DNA of 64,000 bases from Candidatus Micrarchaeum acidiphilum ARMAN-2 (GCA_009387755.1 GG697241.1:186001-250000); one strand, 5' to 3'. Counted from the first letter of the stretch, positions 15,749-24,703 are shown. The notes: generated from the sequence alone by a model not told the origin. Numbers and translations: made by a program.

Positions 15749-17170
15749 ATGGGAAAATTCAAGGACAAATATTATTCGGCTCCTCCCGCCTTCAACTTTG
15801 AAGACGTAATGCTGCTTCCGGGGCTTGCCAAGACCGAGCCCAAAAACATAGACATCACGAGCAGGTTCTCTAAAGGCATAAAGCTGAAGGTCCCGCTTAT
15901 ATCTTCTCCTATGGACTCTGTAACCGAATCCAGCATGGCTGTAGCCATTGCCAGGGAAGGCGGAATCGGCGTAATACACAGGAACTGCAGCCTAGAAGAG
16001 GAACTTGCCATGGTCAAGTCTGTAAAAAGGGCAGAATCGTTCATAATAAGAGACGTTGTAACTATAGGCAAGACTGCGAAGGTAAGCGAAGCCGACGAAC
16101 TGATGCAGAAGCACGGCATATCCGGCTTGCCGGTGGTTGATTCTGGGAAACTGATAGGAATAATAACGGGCAGGGATGTGCGCTCCAACGAGCCTGGTTC
16201 TACTGTAGAAGAAGCTATGACCAAGGATGTAATAAGCGCCTCTGAAGGCATAACCGAAGCTGAGGCAATATCGCTACTTAAGCAGCACAGGATAGAGAAG
16301 CTACCAGTGGTAGATTCAAAGGGCAATCTAAAAGGGCTTATAACCTACAAGGACGTGACGCTAAGGGACACCTACAAGAATGCCTTGCGCGACGAAGAGG
16401 GCAGGCTTAGGGTGGCAGCCGCGGTATCTCCTTTCGACTTGGAGCGTGCCAAAGTCCTTGCCAAACACGCAGACGCGTTGATCGTAGATGTTGCGCACTT
16501 CCACAACAATGCTGTAATCGAAGCTACAAAAAAGATAATTGTCGCAACGGGTGCAGAAGTCATAATAGGAAACCTCGGCACAATAAACGGAGTCAGGGAG
16601 TCAATAGACAGACTAGGCGATGGAGTTGCCGGGTTAAGGATGGGTATAGGCAGCGGTTCAATATGCATAACCAGCGATGTGACCAAGGCAGGCTCGCCAA
16701 CGCTGTTCGCAGTATCACAGGCGGCAGATGCTCTGGACGAAATAGGCATGAAAATACCCATAATAGCAGACGGGGGCATAAGGACTGCTGGTGACGTGGC
16801 GCTTGCATTCGCTTTCGGCGCCTCCGCCGCAATGCTTGGCTATGGTTTTGCCGGCTGCGATGAAAGCCCCGCCCCAAAAATAAGCCTAGACGGGAAATAC
16901 TACAAAATCCACAGAGGAATGGGTAGCGCCGCAGCAAAAGCAAAGAGGGCAGCTGTGGACAGGTACGCTGATTCTGGAGGCAAAAACGTAGACGAGGGCA
17001 TAGAAATCCTGGTTCCGTACCGCGGCAGCGTTTCTGAAGTGGTAAACTGGTACGTTGCAGGCATAAGGGCTGCAATGGGCTATGCTGGTGTCTCTAACAT
17101 ACCAGAAATGGCTGACGCAAAAGTAGCTCAACATCACGAAAAGCCAAAAGACGTCATAAAGAAGCTTTGA
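15749..17170 (+). CDS. guaB: IMP dehydrogenase
   Basis: 473 residues, the usual length. It oxidises IMP to XMP with NAD+, the committed step to GMP. The catalytic barrel begins FNFEDVMLLPG, is interrupted at about residues 95-215 by two CBS domains (DELMQKHGISGLPVVDSG; ISLLKQHRIEKLPVVDSKG), and resumes with the active-site loop GSGSICITSDV. In that loop Cys attacks IMP. The flap region contains HRGMGS and the C-terminal YRG segment. CBS domains bind adenine nucleotides and tune activity in this family. It is an isolated gene with its own promoter, and guaA is not in the window. Confidence 0.95.
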   Translation: MGKFKDKYYSAPPAFNFEDVMLLPGLAKTEPKNIDITSRFSKGIKLKVPLISSPMDSVTESSMAVAIAREGGIGVIHRNCSLEEELAMVKSVKRAESFIIRDVVTIGKTAKVSEADELMQKHGISGLPVVDSGKLIGIITGRDVRSNEPGSTVEEAMTKDVISASEGITEAEAISLLKQHRIEKLPVVDSKGNLKGLITYKDVTLRDTYKNALRDEEGRLRVAAAVSPFDLERAKVLAKHADALIVDVAHFHNNAVIEATKKIIVATGAEVIIGNLGTINGVRESIDRLGDGVAGLRMGIGSGSICITSDVTKAGSPTLFAVSQAADALDEIGMKIPIIADGGIRTAGDVALAFAFGASAAMLGYGFAGCDESPAPKISLDGKYYKIHRGMGSAAAKAKRAAVDRYADSGGKNVDEGIEILVPYRGSVSEVVNWYVAGIRAAMGYAGVSNIPEMADAKVAQHHEKPKDVIKKL

Positions 17171-17291
17171 TGCTAAAGTGTAGCAGCATGCCGCGCAGAC
17201 ATATTTACAAAACCTCAAATAAAACCTACTGATTTTTAAATAAAAACAGAGTTTAAATATCTTGTTGAAAGTAGGAATATTTGGTGTAACC

Positions 17292-17870
17292 ATGGAGGTC
17301 GCTCCAGATAGGCAGAACGATAAAAAGCTCAGCGAAGCTGTAAAGAATTTGGAAAGAAGGAGCAAAGAAGAGTTCCCTGACAGGGTAAATCAAGCTGCCG
17401 AAGATCTTGTAAAAATATTTAGTAAAAGGCCAGACGCATATGAAAGGTTTAAAGCACTGGCTTCTTTAAGGCTAAAAATAAAATCCGAAAGTAAAGAAAA
17501 TCAAGGCATGAAGGTATCGGATTTTCTTTCTGGCCAAGAAAGAATATTAAAAGTTGAGCTTGCGCTCAATGATTATGAAGCAAATTGGAAAATAAGCTCA
17601 ATAGAAGCAGAAGAGATACTAAACCAGTCTTTAGACGCAACGATTGGTATATACGAAGAAAATGTATTCTTTTATCCAAAGCTTGAAAGAAACCTTGCTG
17701 GAGAAAAACTCTCTGACGGAATATACTACGAAGACGAAATGTACGACCTACAAAAAGAAAAATACGATTTATTTAAAAACTACCCCGGAAACATACTTAC
17801 GGCTGCAGTAAACAAAATAGTGGACGAGATAATTCTAGCCAATGCGCTACTTCGCCACGACGAAAAGTAA
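17292..17870 (+). CDS. hypothetical helical protein
   Basis: About 192 residues, largely charged amphipathic helices (Glu, Lys, Asp, Leu), with two YE-rich turns (FFYPKLERNL; IYYEDEMYDL). No known domain is recognised. I chose the ATG at 17292 over an upstream TTG because a TTTAAATAT box at 17251-17260 and a GGTG just before the ATG fit it better. A palindromic element follows the gene before the next one. Possibly a coiled-coil or scaffold protein; function unknown. Confidence 0.5.
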   Translation: MEVAPDRQNDKKLSEAVKNLERRSKEEFPDRVNQAAEDLVKIFSKRPDAYERFKALASLRLKIKSESKENQGMKVSDFLSGQERILKVELALNDYEANWKISSIEAEEILNQSLDATIGIYEENVFFYPKLERNLAGEKLSDGIYYEDEMYDLQKEKYDLFKNYPGNILTAAVNKIVDEIILANALLRHDEK

Positions 17871-17901
17871 ATCCTCTATAGCCCCAGAAACATGCTGAAT
17901 A

Positions 17902-17938
17902 AATTGTAATGGGGTAAAAAACCCCGCAGTAAACAATT
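17902..17938. terminator. nested inverted repeat, likely terminator
   Basis: AATTGT ... GGGG-TAAAAAA-CCCC ... ACAATT: a 4-bp GC stem with an A-rich loop nested in an outer 6-bp arm, followed by TTTT. It sits 31 nt after the stop of the gene at 17292. The trailing TTTTAAAA doubles as a TATA-like box for the gene at 17965. Confidence 0.4.
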
Positions 17939-17964
17939 TTAAAATCTGCATCAGGATCTAAACT

Positions 17965-18282
17965 ATGCCAAACAAAAAGCCTTCTGGAAAGATTGCAGTA
18001 AAACGGCTCATAAACTGCTTCGAGACAGCCAACAAGGAGATAAACGAAGCTCTCGGCCAAAAAGTGCCTGAAAAAGAACTGAGAGCCCGGGTCCAGCTTT
18101 TTGTCGGAGACGCGTTCAAGAAATGCGATGTAGATGTAAACAACCCGACCAAAGACGGCCTCAGGCAGGCCATGGAGCTCTGCAAGATCAATACCGAAAA
18201 GATGCTCGGAGCTAAGGCAGAACCGATAATAAAGAAGCATTACAAGGAAATGAGCGAGATAATAGAAAAGCTTCCGGAATAG
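17965..18282 (+). CDS. hypothetical 105-residue helical protein
   Basis: Not recognised. It consists of three or four predicted helices with two Cys residues (INCFETANKEI; FKKCDVDV) and basic N- and C-terminal parts. The ATG lies about 25 nt after TTTTAAAA, so the mRNA is probably leaderless. It converges on the coaD gene with a 9-bp gap. No membrane segment. Confidence 0.5.
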   Translation: MPNKKPSGKIAVKRLINCFETANKEINEALGQKVPEKELRARVQLFVGDAFKKCDVDVNNPTKDGLRQAMELCKINTEKMLGAKAEPIIKKHYKEMSEIIEKLPE

Positions 18283-18291
18283 CTTGCACTG

Positions 18292-18831
18292 TCAATCGTT
18301 GTCTATCCCTGTGGGGTACCCTCCCCTCTTGCTGAATGCAAACTCTTTCTTTAAGTATCCTAGCACGTATCCGGGCACATATCCTGACACTATTTTCTCC
18401 CAGCCGCTGTTTCCAACTAGTCCCTTTACAAGGCTTGAGCTTACTGCGCTAAGCTTTGCAGGCGGCATCAGAAAAACGGTCAAGACATCCCTATTTATGT
18501 CTTCGTTAACGCTCCTTATGTTCTTCTCATATTCGAAGTCCTTTGAGTCACGGATGCCACGGACTATAAATCCGGCTCTAACACCCTTCGCAAAATCGAC
18601 CAAGAAAGTATCTTTGAAACTTGTTACAGATATGTTGCTCATCCCCTTTGTAATCTCCTTTATCATCGCCTTTCTTTGGTCTAAAGTAAAAGTATAGCTC
18701 TTTTCCGAATTTACGCCTATAGCTACAATAAGTTTGTCAAATATCTTGGCGCTTTGCTTTATCATCCAGAGGTGCCCATTTGTAGGCGGGTCAAAGCTTC
18801 CCGCATATACCCCTATCTTTTCAGTTGCCAT
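18292..18831 (-). CDS. coaD: phosphopantetheine adenylyltransferase, bacterial CoaD type
   Basis: 179 residues. It transfers AMP from ATP to 4'-phosphopantetheine in CoA synthesis. It shows the nucleotidyltransferase signature GSFDPPTNGHLWMI (with the HxGH-equivalent TNGH), the RGIRDSKDFEYE block and the SSSLVKGLVG motif near the C-terminus. These belong to the bacterial CoaD family. Most archaea carry a different enzyme lacking the RGIRxxxDFxYE block, so this gene looks bacterial in origin. Catalytic residues are intact. It stands alone, and other CoA genes are not near. Confidence 0.85.
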   Translation of the reverse strand: MATEKIGVYAGSFDPPTNGHLWMIKQSAKIFDKLIVAIGVNSEKSYTFTLDQRKAMIKEITKGMSNISVTSFKDTFLVDFAKGVRAGFIVRGIRDSKDFEYEKNIRSVNEDINRDVLTVFLMPPAKLSAVSSSLVKGLVGNSGWEKIVSGYVPGYVLGYLKKEFAFSKRGGYPTGIDND

Positions 18832-18882
18832 TCAATCCGTAGGAAATTGCGCATTCATCTTTAAATATTATAGTTTACGCAA

Positions 18883-19209
18883 TCACTTCTCCAATTTTTC
18901 AGCAATCTTTTTATTTAATCTAAGTACTGGTGTAACAATCACGTCTACCTTGTCATTCTTCCCACGTTTGCCACGGAGTAAACCAAGTTTATCTACTTCA
19001 TCTTTCCTAAGTTCGATCTTTGACACATACTTATTTCCCTGCTCATCATTAATTAGGCTACCGCTCAGCGAAACTTCCTCTTTGGCCATTGCCTCCATCA
19101 CGTTTTCCATCAATCTTAGCTCCGTTTCTGCTGCCGCCTCTTTATCCTTGTATCCAAAAGTACTTACAAACTGGTGTATAATTACTGGAAGCAGAAGGCC
19201 CGCCAACAT
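18883..19209 (-). CDS. hypothetical protein with N-terminal hydrophobic helix
   Basis: 108 residues. Residues 1-18 (MLAGLLLPVIIHQFVSTF) could be a membrane anchor or signal helix. The rest is charged, with an Asp/Glu/Lys-rich middle and a strand pair DKVDVIVTPVLRL. No recognised family. A TATA-like AATAAATAAG about 30 nt upstream on the minus strand supports the ATG. It is divergent from glyA, with a shared intergenic region of about 60 bp. Confidence 0.45.
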   Translation of the reverse strand: MLAGLLLPVIIHQFVSTFGYKDKEAAAETELRLMENVMEAMAKEEVSLSGSLINDEQGNKYVSKIELRKDEVDKLGLLRGKRGKNDKVDVIVTPVLRLNKKIAEKLEK

Positions 19210-19270
19210 CTTATTTTGCAGGCATACAAATGCTTATTTATTCTTGTAGCCAAACCAATACGGTGATTTT

Positions 19271-20614
19271 TTGGCACTAGAAGAGATAAAGGAATTTGAT
19301 TCTGAGCTGCACGATGCAATGAAGCAAGAGCTTTCAAGGCAAAGGAAATCAATAGAGCTAATACCTTCGGAGAACTTTGCAAGCGCGAGGGTGCTCGCAG
19401 CTTCGGGCTCGGTGCTGACAAACAAATACTCGGAAGGATATCCTGGAAAGCGCTACTATGGAGGCAACGAATTCATAGACAAGGTAGAGAGGCTCGCAAT
19501 AGAAAGGGCCAAGGCACTTTTTGGAGTTCCACATGCGAATGTACAGCCTTACTCCGGATCTCCTGCAAACTTCGCAATTTATTTCTCAATATGCAATCCG
19601 GGAGACACGATAATGGGTCAGAATCTTACAGACGGAGGCCATCTTACCCACGGCTGGAAGACCAGCATGAGCGGCCAGATATTCAAAAGCGTACCCTACC
19701 ACGTTACCCAAGCAGGCTACATTGACATAGAGGAAGCAAGAAGCCTGGCCGAAGCCAACCGGCCAAGGCTCATATGGATAGGCGCCTCCGCTTATCCAAG
19801 GGCCCTGCCCTTTAAGGAATTCTCAGAAATAGCAGATTCGGTCGGAGCTTACCTTGTCGCAGACATATCCCACATAGCAGGTCTTGTGGTGGCAGGCATG
19901 CACGAGAGCCCTGCAAAATATGTGCACATAATAATGACGACAACCCAAAAGACCATGCGCGGTCCGCGTGGAGCCATTATAATGGCAACAAAAAAAGGGT
20001 TGGAAAAAGATCCAGAGCTGGCAGACAAAATAGACAAAACAGTATTTCCAGGCATGCAGGGGGGGCCGCACGACCACACCACTGCAGCCATGGCGATCGC
20101 ATTCAAGGAAGCAATGTCGCAGGAGTTCAAAGATTATGCTAAGCAGATGCTGCTCAATTCAAAGGCCCTTGCAGAGGCAATGAAAAAGCGCGGGTTCAAG
20201 CTTGTAACCGATGGCACCGACAACCACATGGTTCTGGTGGACCTGACCAATTACGGAAAGGGTTTCGGGGTATTTGCCCAGGACGCACTTGACAGCATAG
20301 GCATAACAGTCAACAAGAATACAATACCTAAGGACCCCTCATCACCCTTTTATCCGAGTGGAATACGCATGGGCACTCCTGCAGTAACAACAAGGGGCAT
20401 GAAGGAGGCCCAGATGTCAGAGATAGCAGAGCTGATAAGCATGTGCATAAGCGAGGTAAAAGACTCTAAACTGCCAGAAAATAAGGATGAGCGGCAAGAA
20501 TACCTGAAAAGCTTCAAGAAGAGTCTGGAAGAAAACAAAGCGCTTGAAAACTTAAGGGAAAAGGTGATGGCACTTTGCGAAAGGTTTCCACTCTATCCTG
20601 GGCTAGAATACTGA
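19271..20614 (+). CDS. glyA: serine hydroxymethyltransferase
   Basis: 447 residues. It interconverts serine and glycine with tetrahydrofolate (or tetrahydromethanopterin) and needs pyridoxal phosphate. Family blocks are present: IELIPSENFAS, NKYSEGYPGKRYYGGNE, DGGHLTHGW, and the PLP lysine motif TTTQKTMRGPRG. The start is a TTG, supported by GGTGAT ending three nucleotides earlier (19262-19267). That is a well-formed ribosome-binding site and there is no better ATG. It is a single gene; the convergent neighbour ends 50 bp downstream. Confidence 0.95.
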   Translation: MALEEIKEFDSELHDAMKQELSRQRKSIELIPSENFASARVLAASGSVLTNKYSEGYPGKRYYGGNEFIDKVERLAIERAKALFGVPHANVQPYSGSPANFAIYFSICNPGDTIMGQNLTDGGHLTHGWKTSMSGQIFKSVPYHVTQAGYIDIEEARSLAEANRPRLIWIGASAYPRALPFKEFSEIADSVGAYLVADISHIAGLVVAGMHESPAKYVHIIMTTTQKTMRGPRGAIIMATKKGLEKDPELADKIDKTVFPGMQGGPHDHTTAAMAIAFKEAMSQEFKDYAKQMLLNSKALAEAMKKRGFKLVTDGTDNHMVLVDLTNYGKGFGVFAQDALDSIGITVNKNTIPKDPSSPFYPSGIRMGTPAVTTRGMKEAQMSEIAELISMCISEVKDSKLPENKDERQEYLKSFKKSLEENKALENLREKVMALCERFPLYPGLEY

Positions 20615-20664
20615 CCAAAAATTAACAAAAATGGGAATAAGAAAAAGAAAAAGCGCCGCAAAAT

Positions 20665-21060
20665 TTACAGTCTGTAGCCAACCATCGCTCCTACCAAGGA
20701 CAGTATGAAACCGCCTATCGCAAGAACCATATATCCGGTTCCAGTGGTCATAGCCACAAATGTAACACCCGTTATTACGGCTAGGTCCAGGCCCAAGTTC
20801 TTGGTATGCTCTCCTGATATTATCGCAGGCTCAGATAGATAAGTAAAGCTGAATATGAAAAGCCCAATTGCAGATACTACTGCAACGCCTGCAAACAAGG
20901 GCAGCCAGAACGCTCCCGAGCCTGTAAATACCACACTAACCGGCATCTCGTCAGCAGCTATCATGTAGGCAAGTATCAGGTAAAAAATACTGCCTATGAA
21001 CTCGAGTCCGAACACTCTTGCATCGGTCTGTCCTTTTGACATCATGGAATGTTTTGCCAT
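20665..21060 (-). CDS. small integral membrane protein
   Basis: 131 residues, with four hydrophobic helices at about 20-38, 50-72, 86-104 and 106-128 and an N-terminal polar tail (MAKHSMMSKGQTD). The loop LSEPAIISGEHTKNLG lies between helices 2 and 3. No recognised family. It is convergent with glyA. An AT-rich segment directly upstream (21061-21080) likely holds its promoter. Confidence 0.5.
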   Translation of the reverse strand: MAKHSMMSKGQTDARVFGLEFIGSIFYLILAYMIAADEMPVSVVFTGSGAFWLPLFAGVAVVSAIGLFIFSFTYLSEPAIISGEHTKNLGLDLAVITGVTFVAMTTGTGYMVLAIGGFILSLVGAMVGYRL

Positions 21061-21138
21061 TTTACCACATTTATATACTCAATTACAAGCCTTTTAAACC
21101 TTTGCCTATACTTTGTAAAGAAGCCAAATTCAGCATAA

Positions 21139-22851
21139 CTAAGTTTTCAGGGCTTTGCGCTTCTGCGCTATGCGAATCTCGGCTCCCAGCCTGCCGAGCT
21201 GTTTGTCTGACATGTCCACGAACGACATGTATCTTGTAATAGAAGGGTGCACCTTCTCAACCATCCTGAAAGATTCCTGCATGAGCTTCCTGTAGTCGGG
21301 ATGGCCGCTCGGGGTTGTCCTGAGCTCCACCACGTGGTAAAGCTCCCTGGCATTCATCCTGTAATACCATCTGGTCTTGAAGCCGAATGTGACAACGTAC
21401 TGCGCCTGCCATGGCATGCTTTCCCTAAGCTTTCCATACAAATCTACGACTTCTGACATTTTCGACTTGTAGTCATCTGTTATGCCTATGCTGTCATATT
21501 CCTTCCTAGTATCATATCCGTAATCAACGGTAAAGTTTTGCCTTTCCTGAGTTCCTATCCTGTGCCTCTGAAGGTCCCTGTAGATCCCTATCCTGCCTAT
21601 GAAGTCGAACAGATATTCGACATTTTCAAATGCCCTGCCAGGCCTGTGCCTCCTATTTCCTCTGTGTCCCACATACTTGGCTATTAGCGCATTCCTTTGT
21701 TCCGCAGGCATTGCCTCTGCCGCAGCCTGCGCTTCATGCATAGAAATGCGGCTTCCGTACTTGTAAAGCACCGCCGCGGCAACCTCCACCGCCGCACTCT
21801 TGTCAGGATCTTTGCTTCCCATTCCTGTATATTCAACAAGCTCAGATATGCCATTGCCACCTTTTCCATTCGCTCCAGTGGCCCTAACGCTTTCAAGTAC
21901 TGTGCTATCCCTACCGCGCAGAAATGAGACGAACTCATCTCCATGCTTGTCGCGCACCCTTCTTACCAAAGATGGCACTATCTTGTAAAGCTCTTCGTAA
22001 AGCCTGTTGCCGACATGCCTAGCTTCGGCAAGCTCTGAAGACAGCAGCCGTATCGCAAGTGCCTCGTACGCCCTGGCGTTGGCGCTTATGCCTACGTGGG
22101 TCAGAGTCGCCATGGGCAAATAGTCACGCATAAGGTCGAGCGCGTTGGCCCTGACAGAATTCTCATAGGCCCTAGTCAGGTCTTTCTCCGAGATTCCAAG
22201 GCGCTCTTCGGCCTTGCCGTCAAGTTCTACAATGCCTATCGAAGCATCCCCTACTCTAAACTTCTGGTCCTCTATTGGATTTATCTCGCCTATATACCTG
22301 ACCATCTTATCCATGTGCTTAGAATAGGAATCAAAAAGCCCATTCATAAGTTCAATGTACAGGTCCGCAAATCCTGAATCCATGATATCCTTGTCCTTAT
22401 AGAACATGTAGCTTCCATCCGAAAGCTTTTTGTCAAAAGAGACATACCTGGTAGATTTCTCTATATATGATGCAAACCTGCCATCCTCAATAATCTTTGC
22501 AAGCAGGTTCGAAACGAATTCGCACGATACCGGAAGGCCTCCGGCCATCTCTTGTATCGAGTCGTCTCCGTAGTCTACCAGCCAAGATTCAAAGAACTCC
22601 CGCCCGCGGTTGACATTAGGTAGGAACTCCCTCAAGAGTAGCTCGCGTCCGGTAAATGACGTTCTGCTATACCTGGAAAGAAGCGCTCCTGATTGTTCGG
22701 GGGTAAATAAATCCCCAAGCTTCCAAGCAAATATGTTGTCATCAGTATTTGTTACAAATTTGGCTAGCTTTGCTTCTTCATCATCTGAATGTTCGCCAAC
22801 AACAACTCCATTGTGGCCATCGTAAAATCTCAGAAAAGTTTTTGTTGGCAT
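21139..22851 (-). CDS. tandem ThyX-like protein (flavin-dependent thymidylate synthase family)
   Basis: 570 residues, more than twice the length of canonical ThyX. Two ThyX-like halves are visible. The first has FTGRELLLREF, then SYIEKSTRYVSF, which resembles the ExSxRY end of the ThyX motif but without RHR. The second has RDLQRHRIGTQERQNF, an RHR-x7 motif in which the usual Ser is Asn. Ends such as SGHPDYRKLMQESFRMV also match. ThyX makes dTMP from dUMP using FAD and methylenetetrahydrofolate. Whether this degenerate tandem form does so is uncertain. It is an isolated gene. Length and sequence suggest a distinct subfamily rather than an assembly error. Confidence 0.7.
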   Translation of the reverse strand: MPTKTFLRFYDGHNGVVVGEHSDDEEAKLAKFVTNTDDNIFAWKLGDLFTPEQSGALLSRYSRTSFTGRELLLREFLPNVNRGREFFESWLVDYGDDSIQEMAGGLPVSCEFVSNLLAKIIEDGRFASYIEKSTRYVSFDKKLSDGSYMFYKDKDIMDSGFADLYIELMNGLFDSYSKHMDKMVRYIGEINPIEDQKFRVGDASIGIVELDGKAEERLGISEKDLTRAYENSVRANALDLMRDYLPMATLTHVGISANARAYEALAIRLLSSELAEARHVGNRLYEELYKIVPSLVRRVRDKHGDEFVSFLRGRDSTVLESVRATGANGKGGNGISELVEYTGMGSKDPDKSAAVEVAAAVLYKYGSRISMHEAQAAAEAMPAEQRNALIAKYVGHRGNRRHRPGRAFENVEYLFDFIGRIGIYRDLQRHRIGTQERQNFTVDYGYDTRKEYDSIGITDDYKSKMSEVVDLYGKLRESMPWQAQYVVTFGFKTRWYYRMNARELYHVVELRTTPSGHPDYRKLMQESFRMVEKVHPSITRYMSFVDMSDKQLGRLGAEIRIAQKRKALKT

Positions 22852-22984
22852 AAGGCATCAGATATATTTGAAGGTGCAGTTTTAATTGCTTTTACCTATC
22901 AGATAGGCCTAATTTTGCAAAATACAAAAGCTTAAATAAACTTTATGTTTAAGCGTGCTTGACGAAGGATTTTAGGGTGATATT

Positions 22985-23224
22985 ATTACGGCAGCACCGG
23001 AGAAGATGTGGCTTTTAGAGGAAAAAGAAAGCAATTACAAGGAAGATGGCAAACAAAATGTTATTTCAAAGCTAAAAAAGATGCTCAGATTAAGCCACAG
23101 CAAGATGGAAAGCTCTAGCGGCAACTTATCTTTGACAATCGATTCGAAAGGACATGTAAAGAACATTGGAATTGGTGATTCAAATTTCAAAGTTGATGGT
23201 AAAAGAAAAGTCAAATTATACTGA
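22985..23224 (+). CDS. small hypothetical protein, probable non-AUG start
   Basis: About 79 residues if begun near the SD, 72 from the first ATG (23006). The product is charged (KEDGKQNVISKLKKML...), ending in a strand-turn-strand stretch (LTIDSKGHVKNIGIG; FKVDGKRKVKLY). A GGTGAT ribosome-binding site lies at 22976-22981. In the expected start window the in-frame codons are ATT, ATT and ACG, with no ATG, GTG or TTG until 25 nt after the site. A TATA-like GCTTAAATAAAC is at 22930-22941. Function unknown. The ATT at 22985 has the 3-nt spacing seen at glyA; ACG at 22988 is the alternative. Confidence 0.4.
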   Translation: MTAAPEKMWLLEEKESNYKEDGKQNVISKLKKMLRLSHSKMESSSGNLSLTIDSKGHVKNIGIGDSNFKVDGKRKVKLY

Positions 23225-23342
23225 ATACCAACAAAATATCAATAGGAACTAGCAAAATAATTTCGATGAGGGGCTTATAGGCTTCTGCCAAGAAATTAAT
23301 TGCCCTTGCTGCCCAATAATGAACGGTATCCGCCTGAACTTC

Positions 23343-23882
23343 CTAGGGTTTAACCCCAAATCTGATTTTAGCGTATCCTAACCTATTCAGGCGATCCTCT
23401 ATGTCAGAATAGGATTTGCCGCACAAGGTTCCTCCTGCAAGAAACTCCTCCTGCGTGACATCTGCAAGGCAAAACTCTGGAATTTCAAACGATTGCATGC
23501 CATTTTCATTCTTAAATTCAAAGTCCACAAGAATCAGGCCCTTAAGGCTTCCGGAAAAGACATCTATCTCTGCACGCATGCCTTCATATGGGTAGAAGTA
23601 CCTGGTTTTATGCACCCTTTTGCCCTCTAATAAGGCAAATTCGTCATATTCTTCCTTGGTCAGTCGGATCGTCTGCTCCAGCTGCTTTGACGAATCTCTG
23701 CCTAAAACAGGCTCCTTTTTGGTTATTTCGTACCTGTTTCCAGCCTTCCTTATTCTGATGTGTGGGTGGCTAGAAGACCTAGGTATGTAAATGTCAAGCA
23801 TTTCTTCATGATCGCAGTCGTTTAGTCCTTCAGGTATGTACTTTATCAGGAAAGTCCTTTCCAGTTCAATAGAGTCCACCAT
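23343..23882 (-). CDS. CYTH-domain protein
   Basis: 179 residues. The N-terminal IELERTFLIK is the ExExK-like signature of the CYTH tunnel fold (class IV adenylyl cyclase, thiamine triphosphatase and triphosphate hydrolases). Alternating charged strands follow (PHIRIRKAGNRYEITKKEPV; RYFYPYEGMRAEIDVFSG; LVDFEF), which supply the Arg/Lys/Glu lining of the tunnel. Members bind triphosphates with Mg or Mn. Substrate is unknown; triphosphatase is more likely than cyclase in archaea. A TATA-like TTTTAAATAG lies upstream on the minus strand. A second CYTH protein is encoded divergently about 190 bp away. Confidence 0.75.
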   Translation of the reverse strand: MVDSIELERTFLIKYIPEGLNDCDHEEMLDIYIPRSSSHPHIRIRKAGNRYEITKKEPVLGRDSSKQLEQTIRLTKEEYDEFALLEGKRVHKTRYFYPYEGMRAEIDVFSGSLKGLILVDFEFKNENGMQSFEIPEFCLADVTQEEFLAGGTLCGKSYSDIEDRLNRLGYAKIRFGVKP

Positions 23883-24072
23883 AATAAAACCCCCAGGCCA
23901 TAAATCTATTTAAAACTATGTAAATGCGCCGGCGCGATACATACATCATAAAGATTTGCGCATGCAACTTTAAAAAGCTAAACGAATCAATAATAAGAAC
24001 TTTGCTTGTAGCATCAAAAAAGGATACAAAAAGTATCACCGGTTGATAAACTATGGCTGCTAAGCATGCACT

Positions 24073-24627
24073 GTGGCGAATGAAATGGAGCAAGAGATAA
24101 GGTTGATAGTAAATGACTTCAAGGATGTAAAAAACCGTATTGTAAGTGCTGGTGCAGTTCTTGAATCTTCCAAAACGCAGTACGATACATACTACGGCAG
24201 CATTAGAGCAATGAGGGCTCTCGGAAAGTCCTTCATTCTTAGGGTAAGGAAGTCCGGAAGCTCCAACTTCCTGACATTCAAAGGTGCAACTGGGAAAGAA
24301 GGTTATTATGAGGAATACGAAACTAGGATAGCGAATGGTAAAAGCGCGGCAAAAATAATTGAGAGATCCGGCTTCGAAAAGATAATTTTTGTAAAAAAAC
24401 ATAGGGAGCTGTACAGATATAAGAACAGCACAATAAACTTGGATTCTGTAGACGAGCTTGGAAATTTTGTCGAAATAGAAATAATTTCTGAAAAGAACGC
24501 AGACAAAAGACTCAATTCAATAATCAAGGAACTGAGACTGGAAGAGTACAAAAGCATAAGGAAGGGTTATGTCTCTTTGCTGCTTGAGAAAAACGGGTCC
24601 AAATACCATAAATACATAAAAGAGTAA
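24073..24627 (+). CDS. CyaB-type CYTH-domain protein
   Basis: 184 residues. It begins MEQEIRLIVNDF (ExExR/K signature) and continues with the CyaB-like blocks KTQYDTYYGS, SFILRVRKSGSSNFLTFKG, EEYETRIA, LYRYKNSTINLDSVDELGNFVEIEI and KGYVSLLL. This is the class IV adenylyl cyclase (CyaB) branch of CYTH. In archaea the reaction is generally unproven; triphosphate binding is the safe statement. The start shown is GTG at 24073; ATG at 24085 is an alternative that keeps the signature. It is divergent from the other CYTH gene and clearly a different subfamily from it. Confidence 0.75.
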   Translation: MANEMEQEIRLIVNDFKDVKNRIVSAGAVLESSKTQYDTYYGSIRAMRALGKSFILRVRKSGSSNFLTFKGATGKEGYYEEYETRIANGKSAAKIIERSGFEKIIFVKKHRELYRYKNSTINLDSVDELGNFVEIEIISEKNADKRLNSIIKELRLEEYKSIRKGYVSLLLEKNGSKYHKYIKE

Positions 24628-24703
24628 TAATACTGCTCTGGCTTCTCGGCATCCACCAAATAAATTTTAGTACTTAATACAATTTGAACGTTTAATCCTG
24701 CAA

